13,481 bases of DNA from Chthoniobacterales bacterium. GTDB lineage: Bacteria > Verrucomicrobiota > Verrucomicrobiia > Chthoniobacterales > UBA6821. A model generated the notes under the pieces. The model saw only the letters and a list, made by a program, of their open reading frames with translations, was not told the DNA's origin and ran no database searches. A program made the translations under genes and the position numbers. The DNA lies in assembly GCA_021733705.1 (NCBI GenBank), contig JAIPKF010000024.1, positions 1 through 13,481 of the forward strand, given 5' to 3'. Position 1 is the stretch's first letter. The number at the start of each line of letters is the position of its first letter. Below, in pieces: positions 7,358 through 13,481 of the stretch.

Positions 7358-7627
7358 ATGGCAAAAACTTCATGGCTAGAACGAGAGAAACGCAAACGCG
7401 CAACTGTTGCAAAGTGGGCAGCTCTTCGTACTGAATTAAAAGCAAAAAAAGATTATATTGGGCTCAGCCAGCTTCCACGCGACGCAAGTCCTGTGCGTCT
7501 GTCAAACCGTTGTCAACTAACAGGTCGTCGCAGAGCATTTATTCGACGATTTCAACTCTCTCGTATCACTTTTCGTGAAATGGCCACAAACGGTCTTATA
7601 CCAGGAGTAACAAAGTCAAGTTGGTAG
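7358..7627 (+). CDS. rpsN: 30S ribosomal protein S14, zinc-free long form
   Basis: S14 (89 aa) belongs to the 30S head. The C-terminal signature is unmistakable: NRCQLTGRRRAFIRRFQLSR, then ITFREMA and GLIPGVTKSSW. The only cysteine is Cys52, and the CxxC pairs of the short zinc-binding form are absent, so this is the C-minus long form (the one of E. coli type). In most bacteria rpsN lies in the spc operon between rplE and rpsH. Here it is a lone gene between two inverted-repeat elements, with copy 3 ending 58 bp upstream and copy 4 starting about 40 bp downstream. No Shine-Dalgarno sequence is visible. The gene looks intact. Confidence 0.95.
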   Translation: MAKTSWLEREKRKRATVAKWAALRTELKAKKDYIGLSQLPRDASPVRLSNRCQLTGRRRAFIRRFQLSRITFREMATNGLIPGVTKSSW

Positions 7628-7666
7628 TATTGTTAATGTTTCCAGGAAAATTGTGAAGTAGGCTAG

Positions 7667-7823
7667 CCATGATACTTCATATGGAATTGTCATGAGTTTG
7701 GGTACAACGATTCTTAATACCAGACGGTTGATCACTTGTGATTAAAGTTGTAGATAACCTCTCCCAAAGCCGTAATGATGAGCTTTCCACAAGCCGTAAT
7801 AGATTTAGTATAAAATATTCGGG
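7667..7823. mobile_element. Inverted-repeat element copy 4 (MITE-like, diverged, ~157 bp)
   Basis: The right half is plainly related to copy 1: TGATGAGCTTTCCACAAGCC, then GTAATAGATT, leading to AGTATAAAATATTCGGG at 7823. The left end (GATACTTCATATGG, then TTGTCATGAG, from 7667) is a weaker match to GATATTTCATACTG and GTGACGAG. The flanks are CTAG on both sides (7663-7666 and 7824-7827), a second example of a palindromic 4-bp duplication, which supports the boundaries despite the divergence. It fills most of the gap between rpsN and the CNNM gene. Confidence 0.6.
7785..7814 (+). promoter_or_regulatory. Candidate promoter at the right end of element copy 4
   Basis: TTCCAC (7785-7790) and TATAAA (7809-7814) are 18 bp apart and point at the CNNM gene 30 bp downstream. 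The -10 falls in the terminal repeat, where other copies read TATGAA or TATCAA. The element may therefore supply the promoter of the CNNM-TolC-PgeF cluster. This is a consensus match by eye only. Confidence 0.3.
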
Positions 7824-7844
7824 CTAGAGGTATGCTTCTGAAAA

Positions 7845-9425
7845 GTGGATCATGAAACTCTATTAGAAAGCGATCTACTTTGTCTCTTGAATGTTTTCCT
7901 TCTCCCCTTGATATTATTACCTGTGTTCACCTTTTCTGAGCCTTTGGCTTTTAGCCCTCTCTCACTTTTCCAGCCTTTTGTCTGCAATCTTTCACCAATC
8001 TCCTGGGATTCAGGTGAGACTGTTTTCTTTAAAATAGCAGCGATTCTTTTTCTTGTCTTACTCAACGGTCTTTTTGTTGCTTCGGAATTTGCAATCGTCA
8101 AGATTCGTCCAAGCCAAATCGAAGCATTGATAGAAGAAAAGAACCCACGGGCAAGGCGCGCTCGTCACATTATTTCCCATCTTGATGCCTATCTCTCGGC
8201 AACCCAACTTGGCATAACCCTTGCAAGTCTAGGCCTCGGTTGGATTGGCGAACCATTTTTAAACTCTCTTTTTACTCCACTCCTCTTTTCAATAGGAATT
8301 TCTTCAGAAAAGGTCATCACCTCCTGCTCCTTTGTGGTGGCTTTTACCTTCATCACCTTTCTTCACATTGTGCTGGGTGAACAATCACCAAAAACATTTG
8401 CGATTCGAAAACCAATCCAAACAATATTATGGCTCAGCCCCTTGTTAACAACATTTTATCTTCTCTTTCGTCCTGCTATTGCATTACTCAATGGAGCCTC
8501 TAATGCTTTACTGCGTCATGTCTTTGGCTTGGAGCCTGCTAATGAAACAGAATTATTTCATAGCGAAGAAGAGGTTCGATTGATTCTTGGAGAAAGTACT
8601 AAAACTGATGAAATAACTCCCTTGGGACAAAAATTAGCACTCAATGCTTTTGATCTTCGCCACCGCGTTGTACGAGATATCATGACACCACGTAGTGAAG
8701 TTATTACCTTTGACCTCAACAAGCGTTTTGAGGAAGAAATCGCTAAAGTAGTAGCATCACAACATACCCGCTTCCCTATCTGTTCTGGAGAATTAGATGA
8801 GGCTGCTGGACTTGTTCATATCAAAGATTTGTTAGCTTGCATTGCAGCTCCCTCCAATAAGGAAAAGAGCTTTGCACCAAAAGTGCCTCCTCATACAAAA
8901 CAACAGGAGACCATTTCTACCAATCGAAAAGAATTAACTGCTATTCAGCGATCTCTTTTGCACGTCTCAGAAATGATGTCGCTAGAAAAGTTATTGAACT
9001 TTTTTTTAGCACAGCATGCACATCTTGCCATTGCTGTTGATGAGTATGGAGGAGCTGTTGGAATTGTTACACTCGATAATGTCTTAGAAGAATTAGTCGG
9101 ATCGATTCAAGATGAATTTGATACAGCTGAAGAAGAACTTCGCCACATTAGCGATCACGAGTTTGAAGTCGTTGGCTCATTCGCGTTACATGACCTTTCA
9201 GAAATGATAAACCTGAAGCTTGAAGAGACTGATGTCAGCACCATTGCAGGATATGTCACGCAGCTGCTAGACCATTTACCACAACGTGGAGAACAAGTCT
9301 TAATCGGAGACTATTGTGTCACTGTTAAAGAAAGCGATGGCCGTCGTGTTTTGAAATTGAATTTTAAGATTTCAGATAAAAATATCTCTTCTCAGAACCT
9401 GCCTGGCCCGGATATTTTACACTGA
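7845..9425 (+). CDS. CNNM/CBS-domain membrane protein (CorC/HlyC, UPF0053 type)
   Basis: This 526-aa integral membrane protein belongs to the CorB/CorC/HlyC family, whose members are linked to Mg2+/divalent cation transport; older 'hemolysin' labels are poorly founded. Order: a hydrophobic segment (residues 11-30); the CNNM (DUF21) membrane domain, about 60-225, with LNGLFVASEFA, YLSATQLGITLASLGLGW and HIVLGEQSPKTFA; a CBS pair, about 275-425, with DIMTPRSEV and VDEYGGAVGIVTLDNVLEEL; and a CorC_HlyC C-terminal domain, about 438-505. The start is GTG at 7845, just after an in-frame TGA. No in-frame ATG occurs before residue 280, so the true start is uncertain (TTG codons at residues 15, 22 and 34 are alternatives). 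The last ~5 residues and the stop lie inside element copy 5. Substrate is not determinable. Confidence 0.9.
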   Translation: MDHETLLESDLLCLLNVFLLPLILLPVFTFSEPLAFSPLSLFQPFVCNLSPISWDSGETVFFKIAAILFLVLLNGLFVASEFAIVKIRPSQIEALIEEKNPRARRARHIISHLDAYLSATQLGITLASLGLGWIGEPFLNSLFTPLLFSIGISSEKVITSCSFVVAFTFITFLHIVLGEQSPKTFAIRKPIQTILWLSPLLTTFYLLFRPAIALLNGASNALLRHVFGLEPANETELFHSEEEVRLILGESTKTDEITPLGQKLALNAFDLRHRVVRDIMTPRSEVITFDLNKRFEEEIAKVVASQHTRFPICSGELDEAAGLVHIKDLLACIAAPSNKEKSFAPKVPPHTKQQETISTNRKELTAIQRSLLHVSEMMSLEKLLNFFLAQHAHLAIAVDEYGGAVGIVTLDNVLEELVGSIQDEFDTAEEELRHISDHEFEVVGSFALHDLSEMINLKLEETDVSTIAGYVTQLLDHLPQRGEQVLIGDYCVTVKESDGRRVLKLNFKISDKNISSQNLPGPDILH

Positions 9426-9584
9426 ATCGTTATGAGGTGCCGTGCAAAGCTTATTAGGACAAGGCGAACGATGAAGTCTGACGACATATGCGTGTGTACA
9501 TACTGCCTGAGGAAGACTTCGAGATCAACGCAGCAGCCATTTGTCTTCCCAGTCTCTGCAGGTGATTGGCTTGAAATATTCGGC
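9407..9584. mobile_element. Inverted-repeat element copy 5 (178 bp) on the CNNM/TolC gene junction
   Basis: The left end CCCGGATATTTTACACTG (9407-9424) differs from copy 3 at only two positions. The middle shares GTGTACATACTG and AACGCAGCAGCCATTTG. The right end TTGAAATATTCGGC (9571-9584) is a decayed family right end. No matching flank duplication is visible (CCTG or GCCT on the left, ATCA on the right). The copy contains the TGA of the CNNM gene and every available ATG start of the TolC-family gene, so coding sequence runs out of one gene and into the next through the element. Confidence 0.7.
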
Positions 9585-11546
9585 ATCATCTCCAAAAGCC
9601 TTCGACTTGGCTTCTATTGTTGTGTTCTTTTGCTAACAGTTTCTCTCTCTTTTGCTGTAGCTGGAGAAACCTCTTTTTTAATTTCAAGCCCAACATTAAC
9701 TTCCAATGAAGAAACCAACATAGCTTCTCCTAACGCAACAATGAATCAAACTGCTTTGTCAGCAGATCCAATTTCCTCAAATACTAACATTCTTTCTCTT
9801 CCAATCCCACCAGCGACACAACACAATCTACCATTAGATCCCACGATAGCAACAGCACCCAGGCCGAACACGAATCTGATATCTTCTAATACTGTTGTTT
9901 CCGCAGAATTAACCGTGGCAGCTCCCTCTCCTTCAATAACAACAAAGCCGACGCCAGCTTTGGGCACCAATTCAATTTTTTTTGAACAAGATCTCGAAAA
10001 AAAAGGAGGGACTATTCCTGCCTCCACAAAAGCATTAATGGATGCTGGAACTAAAATACAATCAGGGGTTGTAGCACCTCAAGCTCCACGATTAACCATT
10101 GATGAATGCGTTAAGACAGCACTTCAAAAAAACCCTTCTGTCCTCATAGCAATCGATACGATTCGTCAACAAAGCGGAAATTTTATTACAGTACGTTCGG
10201 CTATTATTCCTCAACTTGGGGTAACAAATGCCACCTACTCCTGGATTGATCCTGCATTAAATAACACAAGTGGGTTGCCAGGAAACCAAGTCCCTATTAA
10301 TCAAAGTTGGGGATTACAACTCGGAGGAACTCAGCTTCTCTACAATGGAGGCACCGCAATTGCTAATATTAAAGCTGCGAAATTCTCTGAGCAAATCGCT
10401 TACTATAATCTTCGTGTTACTATTGACTCCGTTATTGCACAGATTATCTCTGCGTTTTATCAAGTCGTTCTTAATCGAGCACTAGTCGTTGCAAACCAAC
10501 AAAGTGTCGAATTACTCGCGAGCCAAGTTGAGGATCAAAAAAGTCGCTTTGATGCAGGAACTGTCCCCCGTTTTAATGTTCTTCAAGCTGAGGTGCAACT
10601 GGCCAATGCACAGCCAGCCCTCATCACTGCTCGTAATAACCTTCGCATCTCTTTATTCCAACTTGTTCAACTCATTGGAATGAATTATCCGAATCTGAAC
10701 TCTGTTGAAGTTCCTTTTGAAGTAGTTGGAGAACTTGTTTATCAACCACGCAAAATTAATGTTGATGAATCAATTCATACAGCCTTGCAGAGAAGTCCAA
10801 CACTCAAATCACAACGCCATAATATTTTAATGATGGCTCAAAATATTACTGCTGCATTAGGTGGGTACCTTCCCACAGTTACTGCTGGAGGAGGCTATCA
10901 GTACCTTTCCGTTGATAGTTCTTATACGAATAATTCGGGAACGACACTCTTCAACCATAATATTAGTAATTTTGTAAGTGGATGGTTTTTTGGAGTTCAG
11001 GGAAATTGGGCTATTTTTGATGGGCTTGCCACCTACGGTAATGTGAAACAAGCAAAGGCGAATCTAATGATTGCTAAGACTGCTTACGATAACGGTGTTC
11101 GACAAGTGATTCTCAATGTGCAGCAGGCAATCTCCAATATGCAACAAGCCAAAGAGACTGTTGATAGTCAAAAAGCCAATGTACTCCAAGCTGCAGAGGC
11201 ATTACGCTTAGCTCAGGAGCGCCTGAATGCTGGGGCAGGTGTTCAACTTGATATACTCAATGCTCAAGTACAGCTTTTAAAGGCACAGACGACTGTTTTA
11301 CAATCGGAATATAACTATATCGCGTACACCGCCCAATATGATCAAGCACTCTCCTTGAACACCCAGTACGAAGAACTTTTCGATGATCCAATGAACCATC
11401 GGGAGAAAGGGCGTTACAAAATATTGAACTCCTCTAAAAATCCTCAGCCACTCTTGCCGCGTTCTTTGAGAGCCTCAGATCCTCTCCCCACTGAATTCAC
11501 GGCCTCCAAGCCAATTAAAAGGAGATCTCAACAACACCCTAACTGA
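9471..11546 (+). CDS. TolC-family outer-membrane efflux protein
   Basis: TolC-family proteins form trimeric outer-membrane channels for efflux pumps or type I secretion. The two homologous halves show the classic duplicated motif: RFDAGTVPRFNVLQAEVQLA (about residues 359-378) and RLNAGAGVQLDILNAQVQLL (584-603). The OEP domain starts near residue 208 (LTIDECVKTALQKNP). A signal peptide is clear: KSLRLG, then a hydrophobic core ending AVA at 63-65. Between them lies a Ser/Thr/Pro/Asn-rich stretch of about 140 residues, unusual for the family. I chose ATG 9471, preceded by AAGG at 6 nt; an in-frame ATG at 9432 is the alternative (704 instead of 691 aa). Either way the first ~38-51 residues are encoded by element copy 5, so the native start may have been lost. 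It follows the CNNM gene closely and precedes pgeF by 12 bp. No pump partner (RND or membrane fusion protein) is in the window. Confidence 0.88.
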   Translation: MKSDDICVCTYCLRKTSRSTQQPFVFPVSAGDWLEIFGIISKSLRLGFYCCVLLLTVSLSFAVAGETSFLISSPTLTSNEETNIASPNATMNQTALSADPISSNTNILSLPIPPATQHNLPLDPTIATAPRPNTNLISSNTVVSAELTVAAPSPSITTKPTPALGTNSIFFEQDLEKKGGTIPASTKALMDAGTKIQSGVVAPQAPRLTIDECVKTALQKNPSVLIAIDTIRQQSGNFITVRSAIIPQLGVTNATYSWIDPALNNTSGLPGNQVPINQSWGLQLGGTQLLYNGGTAIANIKAAKFSEQIAYYNLRVTIDSVIAQIISAFYQVVLNRALVVANQQSVELLASQVEDQKSRFDAGTVPRFNVLQAEVQLANAQPALITARNNLRISLFQLVQLIGMNYPNLNSVEVPFEVVGELVYQPRKINVDESIHTALQRSPTLKSQRHNILMMAQNITAALGGYLPTVTAGGGYQYLSVDSSYTNNSGTTLFNHNISNFVSGWFFGVQGNWAIFDGLATYGNVKQAKANLMIAKTAYDNGVRQVILNVQQAISNMQQAKETVDSQKANVLQAAEALRLAQERLNAGAGVQLDILNAQVQLLKAQTTVLQSEYNYIAYTAQYDQALSLNTQYEELFDDPMNHREKGRYKILNSSKNPQPLLPRSLRASDPLPTEFTASKPIKRRSQQHPN

Positions 11547-11558
11547 TTCTCTACTATC

Positions 11559-12275
11559 ATGAATACTCCTTGGATTGAGAAAATAAACCTATCTCCTGAT
11601 ATAGATTTTCCAGCGACCTCTTTTTTTATTGGAAGAATTCCGAACCTTGTACTCCCTTCTAACCGTAAAGAAGCATTCATAAAACAACAACCGCTTCATC
11701 GAAAAATTATAGATACTCTCTTCCCCTCGAAAGATCGATCAAGCAAGATTCCGCTTGTCTATGCGGATCAATGCCACGGTTCCAATATAGCTATTATTAC
11801 CCCTCCTTTTTTTGAAACAGAAAAGAGAGAACATGTCGATGGGCTCATGACTACTCATTCTGGGGTTATTTTAAGCATTACTACCGCGGACTGTGCCCCA
11901 GTCTGGATTATTGAGAAGAAGGGAAGAGCTGGTGCCTTGATTCATTCAGGCAAACAAGGAACGGAGTTAGGAATTGTTCCCAAAGCCATTCATCAAATGA
12001 AGGAACTATTTCAAATCGACCCTCAAGATTTAATCCTTACTATTGGACCATGCATCCGACCACCATGCTACGAAATTGACTTTGCAGAGATCATTCGCAT
12101 GCAGGCAGCAGAGGCTGGAATTGGGATGGTTCAGGATGAAAAAATATGCACAGCCTGCCATCTTGAGCGCTATTACTCTTACCGCTACGAACAAGGAAAA
12201 ACAGGACATATGTTGGCTCTTTTACTCTTACACAACACAGCAACTGTCACGAGTAAAGAGAAGGAGATTTTTTAA
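11559..12275 (+). CDS. pgeF: PgeF/YfiH-family protein (multicopper 'laccase-domain', DUF152)
   Basis: This 238-aa protein belongs to the YfiH/PgeF/YlmD family. Members have been described as peptidoglycan-editing factors and as zinc-dependent purine nucleoside phosphorylase/adenosine deaminase-like enzymes (FAMIN-related). The catalytic metal ligands are visible: H73 in DQCHGSN, C112 in TTADCAPVW and H129 in ALIHSGKQG. Other signatures are HVDGLMTT, TIGPCIRPPCYEID and near the C-terminus CTACHLERYYSYRYEQGKTG. The normal HAGWRG motif reads HSGKQG here, a notable variant next to the active site. It lies 12 bp after the TolC-family stop, probably co-transcribed, with no Shine-Dalgarno motif. Its TAA stop is part of the TTAA that flanks element copy 6. 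Confidence 0.85.
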   Translation: MNTPWIEKINLSPDIDFPATSFFIGRIPNLVLPSNRKEAFIKQQPLHRKIIDTLFPSKDRSSKIPLVYADQCHGSNIAIITPPFFETEKREHVDGLMTTHSGVILSITTADCAPVWIIEKKGRAGALIHSGKQGTELGIVPKAIHQMKELFQIDPQDLILTIGPCIRPPCYEIDFAEIIRMQAAEAGIGMVQDEKICTACHLERYYSYRYEQGKTGHMLALLLLHNTATVTSKEKEIF

Positions 12276-12326
12276 CCCGGATATTTCATACTGATCGTGA
12301 CGAGGAGGCCGCGAAGGCTGATGGGG
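12276..12326. mobile_element. Inverted-repeat element copy 6, left-end fragment
   Basis: These 51 bp are identical to the left end of copy 3 (7124-7174), and the identity includes the preceding TTAA (12272-12275). After GATGGGG the match stops, and no right end is found before the neighbouring gene. The fragment sits in the 76-bp gap between two convergent genes. Its perfect identity to copy 3 suggests recent activity or recent duplication. Confidence 0.7.
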
Positions 12327-12351
12327 CAAGAAACGTCATGAACTATCTGAA

Positions 12352-13481
12352 CTAGGTTTTAGATTTCCCTAACTGATTCCTGAGGCTGATAGCCTCCTCC
12401 AATCGCGCCTTGATAGTTCGACCTCCCTCGATGCTTTGATTCAAAAAAGCATCAAATCTACTATCTTGCGGAGTTAGGTTATTTTTCTCCAAAAAGTCTT
12501 TGCACTCTTTTGCAGCATCTCGATAGTGATTTCCAATATCACGCCAGGATGTAGCAGCGGAAGCATCACCAGACTTCTCTGCAGAGATAGAGGAGCGATA
12601 GGCTTGGGCAGCATCATTAAAAAGCGTTCCAACATAATCATCATCAAAAGCATCTCCTACTCCCTCATGAAACTGAACCATATCCATGCCAAAGCGGTCA
12701 GATAAAGCTCTATTCTCTGTATCAGTCTTTTGTGCTTCCTGAGCGGCCAAGCTTGCAAATTGTTGATTCAAATTTGCCGACTGAATCAACTGATCAATAC
12801 GTTGTTGATTAAGATTTGGATTTTGTGCTTCTCTAGCTGCCCAATAAAGATCACTCCCTGCCCTATTAAAGTAATTTGCTATTTTAATATGACCTGCAGC
12901 TTCTGCCTCTACAGCTTTTTGATCCAGACTTGCTGACTGAGTAAACAAATCAATACTTTGTTTACTAGTTTTTGGATTAGTTGGCCATCGTGCTTCATTA
13001 GCTGCCAGTAAAAGAGCATTCCCTGCACTATTAAAGTAATTTGCTATTATATTATGACCTGCAGCTTTTGCCTCTGCAGCCTGTTGTCTTAAGCTTGCTG
13101 ATTGTTGATACAAATTTGCCGACTGAATCAACTGATCAATACTTTGTTGTTTAGGATTTGGCTTTTGTGCTTCATTAGCTGCCCAATAAAGAGCCTCCCC
13201 TACCCTATTAAAGTAATCTGCTGTTTTATTATGACCTGCAGCTTCTGCCTCTGCAGCCTCTTGATGAAAGCTTGCTGACTGAATCAACCGATCAATAATT
13301 TGTTTACTAGTTTTTGGATTAGTTGGCCATCGTGCTTCTCTAGCTGCCCCATAAAGAGCATGCCCTGCATTAGAGAGGTACTCTGCTTTTTGATTCAGAC
13401 CTGCAGCTTCTGCCTCTGCAGCCTCTTGATGAAAGCTTGCTCCCTTAGTACACAAATTAATAATTTGTTGATTAGGATTTG
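12352..13481 (-). CDS. Alpha-helical repeat protein, N-terminus beyond the window
   Basis: I do not recognise this protein. The frame is open to the right edge, so it is 5'-truncated here; the apparent TTG start at 13455 is not the true one. At least 375 codons are visible. It consists of ~55-residue Ala/Gln/Asn-rich repeats, such as SASFHQEAAEAEAAGHNKTA followed by DYFNRVGEALYWAANEA, each predicted as two amphipathic helices around a conserved AAG turn, joined by (P)NPKxxxQxID linkers. The AAG glycines fall at 19, 74, 133 and 188 (counting from 13455), i.e. spacing 55, 59, 55. The C-terminal ~150 residues are unique, yet YRSSISAEKSGDASAATSW followed by RDIGNHYRDAAKE aligns without gaps to the repeat. 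A TPR/Sel1-like solenoid or coiled-coil scaffold is plausible; function is unknown. It is convergent with pgeF. Confidence 0.75.
   Translation of the reverse strand, partial: NPNQQIINLCTKGASFHQEAAEAEAAGLNQKAEYLSNAGHALYGAAREARWPTNPKTSKQIIDRLIQSASFHQEAAEAEAAGHNKTADYFNRVGEALYWAANEAQKPNPKQQSIDQLIQSANLYQQSASLRQQAAEAKAAGHNIIANYFNSAGNALLLAANEARWPTNPKTSKQSIDLFTQSASLDQKAVEAEAAGHIKIANYFNRAGSDLYWAAREAQNPNLNQQRIDQLIQSANLNQQFASLAAQEAQKTDTENRALSDRFGMDMVQFHEGVGDAFDDDYVGTLFNDAAQAYRSSISAEKSGDASAATSWRDIGNHYRDAAKECKDFLEKNNLTPQDSRFDAFLNQSIEGGRTIKARLEEAISLRNQLGKSKT
12790..13481 (-). repeat. Tandem coding repeats (~165 bp units, 342-bp super-unit)
   Basis: GACCTGCAGC recurs at 12891, 13056, 13233 and 13398 (plus-strand view), spacing 165, 177 and 165 bp. 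The motif TTTACTAGTTTTTGGATTAG recurs at 12961 and 13303, 342 bp apart, so units alternate between an 'ARWPTNPKTSKQ' linker type and an 'AQ(K/N)PN..QQ' linker type. Nucleotide identity between units is high enough to see by eye, implying recent expansion or homogenisation. The array continues past the right edge. Confidence 0.8.

Noticed and set aside
9746..10027. A 93-codon minus-strand frame opposite the TolC-family linker
   Set aside because: Its valine/glycine-rich peptide is the antisense of the Ser/Thr/Pro/Asn-rich linker, a common artefact of low-complexity coding DNA.
13453..13455. TTG as the start of the repeat protein
   Set aside because: The frame continues upstream to the window edge with repeat-like residues (NPNQQIINL), so the true start lies outside.
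12790..13481. Regularly spaced repeats that might suggest a CRISPR array
   Set aside because: The ~165-bp period, in-frame coding and graded divergence across the whole unit show a tandem protein repeat, not short repeats with unique spacers.

Overview
This window looks like a chromosomal segment from a bacterium of the PVC group, most likely Verrucomicrobiota. This is a judgement from protein flavour and gene order, not a database match. Three things suggest it. The str and S10 ribosomal operons are joined (rpsL-rpsG-fusA-rpsJ-rplC-rplD-rplW-rplB) with no tuf between fusA and rpsJ. The L2 N-terminus (MALKTFRPLTPSRRF) has a verrucomicrobial look. rpsN sits outside the ribosomal cluster. A TolC-type outer-membrane protein implies a Gram-negative envelope. 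The DNA is moderately AT-rich, and most start codons lack a Shine-Dalgarno sequence.

Layout. Positions 1-5572 (minus strand) hold the ribosomal/EF-G operon, transcribed leftward and running off the left edge inside rplB. Positions 5573-5791 are a divergent intergenic region with candidate promoters in both directions, a 14-bp palindrome and an rpsL leader with inverted repeats. nfo (endonuclease IV) follows on the plus strand. Positions 6721-7299 have no gene and hold three copies of a short inverted-repeat element, one nested in another. Then come rpsN, a fourth element copy and a plus-strand cluster that looks like an operon: a CNNM/CBS (CorC/HlyC-type) membrane protein, a TolC-family outer-membrane protein and a PgeF/YfiH-type protein. 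A fifth element copy sits exactly on the CNNM/TolC junction. A sixth, truncated copy begins at the PgeF stop codon. The right end (minus strand) is a partial gene for a protein made of ~55-residue alpha-helical repeats, open at the right edge.

The most notable feature is the element family. Full copies are about 157-178 bp, with ~18-22 bp terminal inverted repeats (CCCGGATATTTCATACTG type) and, in the best copies, matching 4-bp flanks (TTAA/TTAA, CTAG/CTAG). There are six copies in about 5.6 kb. They look like a MITE family mobilised by a transposase not present here. The fifth copy appears to supply the stop codon of one gene and the start codon and N-terminus of the next. I see no defence system, CRISPR array, tRNA, rRNA or transposase gene.
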